A DNA stretch of 64,000 nucleotides, from assembly GCF_029714205.1 (NCBI RefSeq), contig NZ_CP121648.1, positions 2,294,001-2,358,000 of the forward strand, in the 5' to 3' direction. Made by a program: the position numbers and the translations under genes. The notes below the pieces were generated by a model. That model did no database searches. It was not told the origin of the DNA and saw nothing but the letters and a program-made list of their open reading frames with translations. The stretch comes from Methylobacterium sp. CB376 (lineage in GTDB: Bacteria; Pseudomonadota; Alphaproteobacteria; Rhizobiales; Beijerinckiaceae). Position 1 is the first letter of the stretch; each line of letters starts with the position of its first letter. This document shows positions 53,608-61,557 of the stretch, piece by piece.

Positions 53608-54764
53608 GCGGGGGCTCCGGCGCGAAGCGGAGCTTCGCCGAGCACGGCCTCGTAGGCCGCGAGCACGCCCGCGCCCATGGCCTCGACGGTGAGCCGGTCG
53701 GCCCTGGCCTTCGCCTCGGCGCCGAGCCGCGCCCGGATGGCCGGATCCCCGGCTACGAGCGCGACCGCCGCCGCGAAGCCCGCGTCGTCCTCCGGCTCGA
53801 TGAAGATGGCGGCCTCGTCCCAGAGTTCGCGGAAGGTCGGGATGTCGGAGAGGATCAGCGGGCAGCCGGCGCTCGCCGCCTCCAGGACGCCGAGACCGAA
53901 GGGCTCGTAGCGCGCCGCCGAGACGTAGATCGGCGCGCCCGCGAGCCAGCGCGCCATGTCCTGGTCGGTGAGCCGGCCGAGGCAGCGCAGGTGCTGGGGC
54001 GAGACCCGGGCGGCGTTGGGCCCGTCGAGGGGGCCGGCGGCCAGGAAGGGGAGCGGCGCGATCCGGGCGGCGACCCGGTCGAGGGTCGCGGTGCCCTTGC
54101 CCTCGTCCCACAGGCGCCCGCCCGTGAAGGCGAAGGGCGAGGCGGCGGCGCCGCGCGGGGTGCGATGCCCGCGCTCCGCCGCGCTGCGCCGCCCGTTCGG
54201 CACCACCCGCGGCGGGCTGGCGAGCCCGTAGGTCGCCCGGGTGGCTTGCGCGAAGGCGTGGGTGGGGGCCAGCACGCAGGCGGCCCGCCGGTAGCCGGAC
54301 CCCGCCAGCGCCGCCCGCCAGGCGAGGTCGGGCGGCAGCGGCCCCGGGCGATTGGCCGCCCACCACGTCGCCACGCAGGAATGCGCCACGGCGACGACCG
54401 GCCGCGGGAAGGGCACCACCCCGGCCAGCGCCGGGCTGTTGAGGTGGATGAGGTCGGCCTCGGCCCGCTCGGCCTCGCGGGCGACGCGCCAGGCCGCGGT
54501 CTCGACCTCGCTCCTCGTCAGGGCGGTCCAGTCGAGGGGGACGTCCATCACCCGCAGGTCGAGCCCCCTGATGGCCCGGGCCGCCCGCAGCTGGTCGAGG
54601 CTGGGCTCGGGGCCCAGCACCGCCAGCGTGACCCGCAGGCCCCGCCGGTCGAGGTCGAGGCAGAGGTCGAGGGCGTATTGCCAGACGCCCCCGACCGCGT
54701 CCGCGGTCATGAACAGGTTGAGGGACGGAGCGCGCGGGCGCGCGGCGGTCAGGCCGGGCAGCAT
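53604..54764 (-). CDS. GT4-family glycosyltransferase
   Basis: 386 aa from ATG 54764 (ATG in MTADAVGG near 54716 is an alternative that avoids overlapping the radical SAM gene). The sequence LFMTADAVGGVWQYALDLCL is a GT4 start. FTGGRLWDEGKGTATLDRVA and AAPIYVSAARYEPFGLGVLEA-type residues (YEPFGLGVLEAASAGCPLIL) contain the E-x7-E donor-binding motif. It likely adds a sugar to a lipid or oligosaccharide in the same pathway. Confidence 0.88.
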   Translation of the reverse strand: MLPGLTAARPRAPSLNLFMTADAVGGVWQYALDLCLDLDRRGLRVTLAVLGPEPSLDQLRAARAIRGLDLRVMDVPLDWTALTRSEVETAAWRVAREAERAEADLIHLNSPALAGVVPFPRPVVAVAHSCVATWWAANRPGPLPPDLAWRAALAGSGYRRAACVLAPTHAFAQATRATYGLASPPRVVPNGRRSAAERGHRTPRGAAASPFAFTGGRLWDEGKGTATLDRVAARIAPLPFLAAGPLDGPNAARVSPQHLRCLGRLTDQDMARWLAGAPIYVSAARYEPFGLGVLEAASAGCPLILSDIPTFRELWDEAAIFIEPEDDAGFAAAVALVAGDPAIRARLGAEAKARADRLTVEAMGAGVLAAYEAVLGEAPLRAGAPA

Positions 54765-56047
54765 GCGGATTCCAATTCGGTCAACGGGGCCGGCCGCTCC
54801 TCCTGGATCTCGCTGAAGCGGTCGAACTGCGCGAGGTAATGGGCGTGGGCCCGCTCCCAGGCCTGCCCGTCCGGCGCGCCCCACAGGCGGCGGTAATCGG
54901 GCGACGAGGGATAGGGGTAGAGCGGGACCGGGTCGTTGGCCCAGACCCCGGCGGCGCGAAGCCGGTCGCGCCACGCCGCCACGAGGTCGGGGTCGTCGCC
55001 CGCCACCTTGATCAGGTTCGCCTGCACGAAGGGCACCGAGCGCCGGGCGTGGATCAGCCGCTCGGCGAGGTCGTCGGTCGAGGCGCGGCAATTCTTGTCG
55101 AGGAGGGCGCGGCCCTCCTCGGTCAGGCTCTCCACCCCGGCCTCGATCGAGACGCAGCCGGCCCGCCCGAGGAGGTCGAGCATGTCGGGTTTCCACAGGT
55201 CGATCCGGGTCTGCACCCCGAACGCCACCTCGCGGCCGACCAACGCCTCCAGCAGCGGCTTCTGCGGCAGGAAGATCTCGTCGATGAAGTAGATGTAGGT
55301 CACGCCCTGGGCGATCAGCCTGTCGATCTCCGCCAGCACGAGGGGGAGCTCGCGGCGGCGATACGTGTCCCGAAAATCGATCTTGGCGCAGAAGGTGCAG
55401 CTGTAGGGGCAGCCGCGGGAGGCTTCGACCTCCGCGCCCGGGCCGTCCGGGGCGCGGTCGAAGCGGTGGTGATGGTGGTGGTGCCGGGCGATCCAGCCAT
55501 CCGGCCAGGCGAGCGCCGGCAGGTCGGTGAAGTGCGTCGCCGCCGGCCCGCCCGTGACCGTGATCGCGCCCTCCTCCCGGAAGGCCAGGGAGGGGACCCG
55601 GGCGGGGGCGGCGAGGCCGCCGGCGGCCAGGGCCGCCACCACCTCCTCGCACTCGCCCCGCACCACGAGGTCGCAGCCGAGCTTGGCGAGCGTGGTCTCG
55701 GGCGTCACCGAGCCGTGCGGGCCGACCGCGACCGTGGTGCCGCCGCGGTCGCCGAGGGCCTCCAGGAAGGCCCGGGGCACCCGCAGCTCCGGCTGGGCAC
55801 AGCGCCAGAACAGGTAGGTGGGGGCGGTCGTCACCACCGTCATGGCCGGGCGGAAGGCCGCGACCTCCTCCGCCAGCGCGTCCAGGCCGAGCCCGTCCAG
55901 GGCCCCGTCCCGCATCAGCACCTCGTGGCCCGCCGCCTCCAGCAGCACCTTGCAGGCGCCGAGCTCGATCGGCAGATGCGCCTCGCGGCAGCCGAAATAG
56001 ATGCTTTGCGTGAAGGTCCAGGTCGGGTTGACGAGGGCAATTCTCAC
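54749..56047 (-). CDS. B12-binding-type radical SAM enzyme
   Basis: 432 aa from GTG 56047; the frame is open to an ATG at 56113. The N-terminal B12-binding-like Rossmann part has RIALVNPTWTFTQSIYFGCR, AAGHEVLMRDGALDGLGLDA and PHGSVTPETTLAKLGCDLVV. The radical SAM core has the cluster motif in SRGCPYSCTFCAKIDFRD (C-x3-C-x2-C) and SIEAGVESLTEEGRALLDK. An unusual run of six His precedes it. B12-radical SAM enzymes perform C- or P-methylations and ring changes; embedded among glycosyltransferases it may modify a sugar. Confidence 0.87.
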   Translation of the reverse strand: MRIALVNPTWTFTQSIYFGCREAHLPIELGACKVLLEAAGHEVLMRDGALDGLGLDALAEEVAAFRPAMTVVTTAPTYLFWRCAQPELRVPRAFLEALGDRGGTTVAVGPHGSVTPETTLAKLGCDLVVRGECEEVVAALAAGGLAAPARVPSLAFREEGAITVTGGPAATHFTDLPALAWPDGWIARHHHHHHRFDRAPDGPGAEVEASRGCPYSCTFCAKIDFRDTYRRRELPLVLAEIDRLIAQGVTYIYFIDEIFLPQKPLLEALVGREVAFGVQTRIDLWKPDMLDLLGRAGCVSIEAGVESLTEEGRALLDKNCRASTDDLAERLIHARRSVPFVQANLIKVAGDDPDLVAAWRDRLRAAGVWANDPVPLYPYPSSPDYRRLWGAPDGQAWERAHAHYLAQFDRFSEIQEERPAPLTELESACCPA

Positions 56048-56134
56048 CGATTGAGGTCCTGACGCCGGCTGAATACGCGTTGCGGGAACTGGTGGGGCGA
56101 TCTTCGGCGACAAGGCCTTTTCGCCCGATCCTGG

Positions 56135-57226
56135 TTAAGCGGAAGATACCGGCTCGGGTTCGCGGCGCGGGGCGGATTCCGGCAGGGCGAGGCCGCGCGC
56201 CTCGGCGAGCCAGCGGGCGAGGTCGGCGAGACCCCGCCGCCACGGGATCGGCGCGGCGAGGTCGAGATCGGCGCCGGCGCGGCGCGTGTCGGAGACATAG
56301 TAGCGCTGATCCCCCGCGCGCCAGTCGTGGAAGCTGAGGTCGAGGGGGCGGCCGACGATGTCGCGGATCGCGGCGAGCACCTGGCGCAGGCTCACCGCGT
56401 TGGCCGGTCCGCCGCCGAGATTGTAGGCGCGCCCGCTCACGAGGTCGATCCGGGCGAGCGCCGCCCGGTAGGCCGCCACCGCGTCCGCCACGTGCAGGAT
56501 GTCGCGCACCTGGCAGCCGTCGCCGTAGATGGCGATCGGCTGGCCCTCCAGGGCGCGGATCAGGAAATGCGCCACCCAGCCCTGGTCCTCGGTGCCCATC
56601 TGGCGCGGGCCGTAGATGCAGCTCATGCGCATCACGCAGGTCGGCACGCCGAAGCTGCGGGCGTAATCGAGCACGTACTGGTCGGCGCCGCCCTTCGAGC
56701 AGCCGTAGGGGGTGTGGAAGTCCAGGGAGCGGTCCTCGCCGATGCCGTGGCGGTGCAGCCGCTCCTCCGCCGGCCGGTAGGCCTCGCCCTCGCGCCGGAA
56801 GGCGAGGTCGCCGAGGTCCCCGTAGACCTTGTTGGTCGAGGAAAACAGCAGCGGGGCGGGATCGGGCCGGCCGCGCAGGGCTTCGAGCAGGGCGAGCGTC
56901 GCCCCGAGATTGACGGCGAAATCCTCCGCCGGCGCGACGAGGCTCGTCGTCACGGCGACCTGGGCGGCGAAGTGGAACACCGCCCCCGCCCGCGCGGCGG
57001 CGGCCGAGAGGGAGGCGGTGTCGCGCACGTCCGCCACCACGGCCGAGACGCGGCGCGGGTGCCGGCGCTTGAGCCAGTCGAGATTGGCCTCGACGCCGGG
57101 CCGCAGCAGCGCGTCGTAGATCAGCACGTCGCGGCCCTCGGCCGCGAGCGCGTCCGCGAGGTTCGCGCCGATGAAGCCGGCGCCGCCGGTGATCAGGATA
57201 GGTCCCCCGTCGCTGCGCCCGCTCAT
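56135..57226 (-). CDS. CDP-paratose 2-epimerase-like SDR enzyme
   Basis: 363 aa from ATG 57226. ILITGGAGFIGANLADALAA, RPGVEANLDWLKRRHP (characteristic of CDP-tyvelose/paratose epimerases), FSSTNKVYGDLGDLAFR, catalytic HTPYGCSKGGADQYVLDYAR and DQGWVAHFLIRALEGQPIAI with YGDGCQVRDILHVAD. It interconverts sugar nucleotides with NAD. It overlaps the upstream SDR gene by 4 bp. Confidence 0.88.
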   Translation of the reverse strand: MSGRSDGGPILITGGAGFIGANLADALAAEGRDVLIYDALLRPGVEANLDWLKRRHPRRVSAVVADVRDTASLSAAAARAGAVFHFAAQVAVTTSLVAPAEDFAVNLGATLALLEALRGRPDPAPLLFSSTNKVYGDLGDLAFRREGEAYRPAEERLHRHGIGEDRSLDFHTPYGCSKGGADQYVLDYARSFGVPTCVMRMSCIYGPRQMGTEDQGWVAHFLIRALEGQPIAIYGDGCQVRDILHVADAVAAYRAALARIDLVSGRAYNLGGGPANAVSLRQVLAAIRDIVGRPLDLSFHDWRAGDQRYYVSDTRRAGADLDLAAPIPWRRGLADLARWLAEARGLALPESAPRREPEPVSSA

Positions 57227-58359
57227 GCGACGAGCCCGTGCTTCTCGAGTTCGCGCCGGGCCTCGGCGACGCGGTCCTGCGCGTCGGATTGCGCGGCGAC
57301 CCAGGCCGCGAGCTCCGCGAGCCCTTCCGCGAAGTCGCGGCGGGGCGCGTAGCCGAGCTCGGTTTGCGCCTTGGTGATGTCCGGGATGCAGTGGCGGATG
57401 TCGCCCGCCCGCAGCTTGCCGGCGATCTCCGGGCGGATCTCGCTGCGGCCCATGGCGCGGGCGAGGAGCGTCCCGACCTCGCTCACCGAGCGGGAGACGC
57501 CCGAGCCGATGTTGTAGACCTGACCGGCCGCCTCCGGCCGGTCGAGCGCGAGCAGGAAGGACTGCGCGACGTCGTCGACGTGCACGAAGTCGCGCAGCTG
57601 CTGCCCGTCCTCGAACATCACCGGGGCCGCCCCGTTGTGGAGGCGCGAGGCGAAGATCGCCAGGACGCCCGTGTAGGGGTTGGAGAGGGCCTGGCCCGGC
57701 CCGTAGGCGTTCCAGAGGCGCAGGGCGACGCCCTCCATCCCGTAGGCGGGGGCGAGCATCAGGGTGAGGCGCTCCTGCGCGTATTTCGACAGGGCGTAGA
57801 CCGAGGCCAGGGCCGGGCGCTTCCATTCCGGCGTCGGCACCGGGGTGAGCGGGCGGCCCGCCGCATCGAGGGGGTCCCAGGGCGCGTCCGGCCCCGAGCG
57901 GGGCTGGCGCACGACGTCCTCCACGAGCCGGCCCTCCGCGTCGCGGTAGAGCCCCTCGCCGTAGATGCTCATCGAGGAGGCGACGACGACCCGCTCGACG
58001 GGCCGCTGGATCAGCGCCTGGAACAGCACCGCCGTCCCGACGTCGTTGACCGAGACGTAGCGCTCGACCGCGTACATGCTCTGGCCGACCCCCACCTCCG
58101 CGGCGAGGTGGATGACCTTGTCGACGCCGATCAGCACCTGCGCCACCGCGGCCGGGTCGCGCACGTCGCCGCGCCGCAGGTCGACCGCGTCCGGCAGGTC
58201 GTCCGGCATGTCGTCCGGCCGCGCGAGGCCGCCATGCACCTGCTCGATCAGGCTGTCGAGGACGCGAACCCGGTCGCCTCTCGCGACGAGGGCCCGGGCG
58301 ACCGCCCGGCCGATGAAACCGGCTCCGCCGGTGATCAGGATGGTCTGCGGCACGCACAC
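57223..58359 (-). CDS. NAD-dependent sugar-nucleotide epimerase/dehydratase
   Basis: 378 aa from GTG 58359, preceded by GGAAGGG; GTG 58353 and ATG 58398 are alternatives. TILITGGAGFIGRAVARALV, VIHLAAEVGVGQSMYAVERY, VASSMSIYGEGLY, catalytic ASVYALSKYAQERLTLMLAP, RLWNAYGPGQALSNPYTGVL and LRDFVHVDDVAQSFLLALDR define an extended SDR of the UDP-glucose epimerase type. It is the first gene of the long minus-strand glycan operon, so the promoter should lie in 58360-58700. Confidence 0.9.
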   Translation of the reverse strand: MCVPQTILITGGAGFIGRAVARALVARGDRVRVLDSLIEQVHGGLARPDDMPDDLPDAVDLRRGDVRDPAAVAQVLIGVDKVIHLAAEVGVGQSMYAVERYVSVNDVGTAVLFQALIQRPVERVVVASSMSIYGEGLYRDAEGRLVEDVVRQPRSGPDAPWDPLDAAGRPLTPVPTPEWKRPALASVYALSKYAQERLTLMLAPAYGMEGVALRLWNAYGPGQALSNPYTGVLAIFASRLHNGAAPVMFEDGQQLRDFVHVDDVAQSFLLALDRPEAAGQVYNIGSGVSRSVSEVGTLLARAMGRSEIRPEIAGKLRAGDIRHCIPDITKAQTELGYAPRRDFAEGLAELAAWVAAQSDAQDRVAEARRELEKHGLVA

Positions 58360-58709
58360 GCCCTTCCGCTGCCGATCCCGCGGGGGATCGAGGTACATAC
58401 ATCCCGCCCGTATCTAAGTTCCCTGATCCGGCCGGACAGGCCCGGTTCTCCACCGATTTCGACGCGCCGCCGCCCGGCTCGGCGCCGCCTGCCTCACTCG
58501 TGCCTTGGCGGCGCGCGGAAAATCGGGCTCGGTGGAGCGGGAGGTGCAGGGCAGCGATGCAGCGGCACAACACAGTGTTGCGGATCGCCATCGTGCCCGC
58601 ATCCGAAGTCGAGCCGCGTCGAACGGGGCGTAGCCGTGGCCGGACGAACGGCTAAGTATGCGGAAGGACGGCCGGTCGGACGAGGTCCGCCGGGGTGAGG
58701 GAGTCTGCG
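58360..58709. other. Divergent promoter region of the glycan operon
   Basis: 350 bp between the first SDR gene (minus) and a lytic transglycosylase gene (plus). It contains the palindrome CAACACAGTGTTG near 58566-58578, a candidate operator. No credible gene: minus-strand frame 58414-58731 is Arg/Ser-rich. Confidence 0.45.
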
Positions 58710-59510
58710 ATGAGCGGTGCTGGGTACGCAAAGCCCTATCTTGGGGTCGGTCTCGCGGCGTTCATGGTCGCGGCGGGCGCGGCCGAGGCCGCCCAGTGCG
58801 GCAACGGTCCGGGCGGGTTCGAGGCGTGGAAGCGGGAATTCGCCGAGGAGGCGCGGGGCCGGGCGAGCGCGGCGAGCCTCCAGGCGCTGATGGGCACCTC
58901 CTACTCCTCCCCCACCATCGCGGCGGATCGCGGCCAGAAGAGCTTCCGGCTCTCGCTGGAGCAGTTCATGGCCAAGCGCGGCGGGCCGGCCATCGTCTCG
59001 CGCGGGCGGGCGCTGAGGGCCTCGAACGCCGCCCTGTTCGCCGGGATCGAGCAGCGCTACGGCGTGCCGCCCGGGCCGCTCCTGGCGATCTGGGGCATGG
59101 AGACGGGCTTCGGCGCCGTGAAGGGCAACGTGAACACCCTCTCGGCGGTGGCGACGCTCGCCTACGATTGCCGCCGCTCGGCCTATTTCACGGACCAGCT
59201 CTACGCCGCGCTGGCGCTGATCGACCGGGGCGTCATGTCGCCGAGCACCCGCGGCGCCGCGCATGGCGAGGTCGGCCACACCCAGTTCCTGCCCAAGAAC
59301 GTGCTGAATTACGGCACGGGCGGCAGCCTCGACAACGTGTCGAACGCGCTCAATTCGACGGCGAACTTCCTGCGCGCGCATGGCTGGCAGCGCGGCGCCG
59401 GCTACCAGCCGGGCGAGCCGAACTTCGCGGCGATCCAGGGCTGGAACGCCGCCTCCGTCTACCAGCGCGCCATCGCCATCATCGGCAAGCGCATCGACGG
59501 AGGGGAGTAG
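58710..59510 (+). CDS. Lytic murein transglycosylase (MltB-like)
   Basis: 266 aa from ATG 58710 (GAGGGAG upstream). Signal peptide: LGVGLAAFMVAAGAAEAAQC. The SLT_2 domain has FEAWKREFAEEARGRAS, QRYGVPPGPLLAIWGMETGF with the catalytic Glu, and GEVGHTQFLPKNVLNYGTGG. It cleaves peptidoglycan to anhydro-muropeptides in the periplasm. It lacks a C-terminal peptidoglycan-binding domain. A single gene divergent from the glycan operon. Confidence 0.92.
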   Translation: MSGAGYAKPYLGVGLAAFMVAAGAAEAAQCGNGPGGFEAWKREFAEEARGRASAASLQALMGTSYSSPTIAADRGQKSFRLSLEQFMAKRGGPAIVSRGRALRASNAALFAGIEQRYGVPPGPLLAIWGMETGFGAVKGNVNTLSAVATLAYDCRRSAYFTDQLYAALALIDRGVMSPSTRGAAHGEVGHTQFLPKNVLNYGTGGSLDNVSNALNSTANFLRAHGWQRGAGYQPGEPNFAAIQGWNAASVYQRAIAIIGKRIDGGE

Positions 59511-59625
59511 GGGCGGTCCCGGCGCCCTCGCCCGCGCGGGCGATCGACGTCCGTCGCGCACGCCGCGGCGCGAGGGCGGCCGAGGCGGGGCCTAGGCATC
59601 ATTCCGCCGGCCGGGCCCGGCCGGT

Positions 59626-59704
59626 GCCGAAATGGTCACCGGTTCGGCGGCCAAAACGATGCAGGAACAAGAGTTAAGCAGAGTTGCCGGGCGCAATTCC
59701 GCTT
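59626..59704 (-). repeat. Dispersed repeat family B, copy 2 (inverted)
   Basis: The palindrome GCCGAAATGGTCACCGGTTC (59626-59645, continuing GGC) is followed by a hairpin AAGCAGAGTTG (59676-59686) / CAATTCCGCTT (59694-59704). Its last bases overlap the stop codon (59703-59705) of the neighbouring gene. Confidence 0.75.
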
Positions 59705-60956
59705 AGGCGCCCCCGCCGGTGGCAGGCCGCTCCGACAGGCCGATGCGGCGGTCGGGCGCGGCGGGCGGCCCGTCCGGGCCGCGCCCCGCCACCACGACGA
59801 GGCGCTGCACCTCGCCGCGCAGGAAGGCCTGCAGGAAGCGGTCGTAGTTGCGGAACGAGACGCAGCCGTTCGAGGCGCCGGTCGGGCCGAGCATGTAGGT
59901 GTGGGCGAGGAGCCCGACCCGGCCGTGGACGGCCCCGTTGCCGCCGACCGGGGTCAGCCGGATCGCCCGGACGCCGTGGAACAGGCTCTCGCGCTCGGTG
60001 AGGTCGTAGGTGCCGGGCGGGGTGGCGCCGCGCATCGGCACGTGGACGAAGCGGGGATCGTCCATCTTGTCGCCGAGCCCGGAATGGGCCTCCAGCCGCT
60101 CGCCGCTCGGCAGCGTCACGATGCGGGCGCTGATGTCGTAGATCGCCGTCGCCCGCGCCGCGTCGGGGCCCGGCATCGGGGCGACGAGCCGCCGGCTCGG
60201 CGCCGGGGCGGGGCTGGTCTCCAGGGCCGCGTAGGCGAGGCCGGGGCCCGCGGAGGGGCTGGCCGGGAGGCCGAACAGCTTCTCGAACAGGTTGCGGGTG
60301 TCCTCGGCCGGGGTCGCCGGGGCCGAGGCGGGACGGGCCGCGCGGCGCGCGGCGCGCTCTGCGAGGCGGCCGTCCCGCGGCCGGCGCAGCTCCGGCGGGC
60401 GCGGCACCGGCAGCGGCACCGGCTCGGCGAGCCTCGCCGCCTCCTGCGCGGGCGCCTCCTGGGCGGGCGTTGGTTCCGCCGCCGCGTCGGCGATGTCGGA
60501 CGGCGCCTCGGCCGGGTCGGCGGGCCTGTCCGGGCTGGGGCGCAGCAGGGGATCGAGGAGGGCGGTCTGCCACGCGGCGGGGTTCGGTGCGGCGAGCAGC
60601 GGATCGCGCCTCGCCGCCCAGGCCGCGGGCGCCGGCAGCGCCGCTCCGGGTTCCGGCAGCGCCGCCTCCGACAGCGCAGCCTCCGGCGGCGGCGCGACGG
60701 GCGCCGGGTCGGCAGCCTCCCCCGAGGTCATCTCCCCCAAGGTCAGCTCCCCCGAGGCCAGCACCGGCGGCGCCGGGGAGGCCTGGGCCGGGGAGGCCTG
60801 GGCCAGGACGGGCGCTTCGGCGCGCCGGGCATCCGCGACCGCGAGACCCGCGAGCGCGATCACGGCGGCGGCCAGGGGCCCGGAGCGGCGTCCGGGTGAC
60901 GGCAACGCCGCCCAAGGAAAGGCCGCGGACTCGAGAACCATCTTCACGCCGCCCAC
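59703..60956 (-). CDS. Tlde1/DUF2778-domain peptidoglycan hydrolase or transpeptidase
   Basis: 417 aa from GTG 60956, which has GAGG seven bases upstream; ATG 60941 is an alternative. One N-terminal membrane helix, then a 200-residue Ala/Pro/Glu-rich linker containing QASPAQASPA repeats. The C-terminal 130 residues have IYDISARIVTLPSGERLEAH, VHGRVGLLAHTYMLGPTGAS and NGCVSFRNYDRFLQAFLRGE, with the His and Cys of the L,D-transpeptidase-like DUF2778 (Tlde1) fold. Such domains act on peptidoglycan peptides in the periplasm. Its stop codon lies within repeat family B. Confidence 0.85.
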   Translation of the reverse strand: MGGVKMVLESAAFPWAALPSPGRRSGPLAAAVIALAGLAVADARRAEAPVLAQASPAQASPAPPVLASGELTLGEMTSGEAADPAPVAPPPEAALSEAALPEPGAALPAPAAWAARRDPLLAAPNPAAWQTALLDPLLRPSPDRPADPAEAPSDIADAAAEPTPAQEAPAQEAARLAEPVPLPVPRPPELRRPRDGRLAERAARRAARPASAPATPAEDTRNLFEKLFGLPASPSAGPGLAYAALETSPAPAPSRRLVAPMPGPDAARATAIYDISARIVTLPSGERLEAHSGLGDKMDDPRFVHVPMRGATPPGTYDLTERESLFHGVRAIRLTPVGGNGAVHGRVGLLAHTYMLGPTGASNGCVSFRNYDRFLQAFLRGEVQRLVVVAGRGPDGPPAAPDRRIGLSERPATGGGA

Positions 60957-61557
60957 CTGCTCGCCTCCCCTGACACGCCCGAGGGCTCCGGGTGCAGGAG
61001 AGAGCGCAGCTGTCCCGGCATTTCTGGGGCGAGACTATGGTCAATCGAAGGAGAGTTTCGCAGTGTTGCGAACGTGTGACGTATTGATCGAACAAGCCCG
61101 GAGTGATCGCGCTCCTGTTTGCAGGACAAGCTTGGCCATAAGAGGGCATGCGGGATGCCGAATGCTATGCTCAAGCTTCGGCGGCGGGTGCCGGCAGGGG
61201 GACTCACGGCAGCCGTCGCGCGCCGTGCGGGCGGCCTTCGGCTCCGGCCGGCCCCGCCGCTCCCGTTTAACCCTCCCTCACCCCGCCGCGCGCGACCACT
61301 CACGACAGGAAGGCAGAGGGGGATGTTTCGCCGGTCGGACCGGCCGCGTTGCTGGGGGCCGGGCCCGCGGTGCGGCGAGGCGGGGCGGGACCATCGGGGA
61401 TCGACCGTTTCCCTCTTAACATTTTACATGAGCGGAGCGATACGCCAGGGTCCGCGCGGCCGGATCCGGGGGCCGGCGCGCCGGGATCGCCCGGGCGGGC
61501 CGGTATCCCGTCCGCTCGGCTGCGCTACATAAGCGTCGTTACGCCCGGGAGGCCATC
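60957..61557. other. Intergenic region upstream of the last kinase
   Basis: About 600 bp between divergent genes. A moderately AT-rich part at 61000-61160 and CCCTCTTAACATTTTACATG near 61411-61430 are candidates for promoters. No repeat of family A or B and no convincing gene. Confidence 0.4.

Noticed and set aside
47042-58359. Glycan locus as a standard capsule or O-antigen cluster
   Set aside because: No flippase, polymerase, Wza/Wzc-type export or ligase gene is present in the window.
58414-58731. 105-codon minus-strand frame in the divergent promoter region
   Set aside because: Arg/Ser-rich composition, overlaps the start of the transglycosylase gene.
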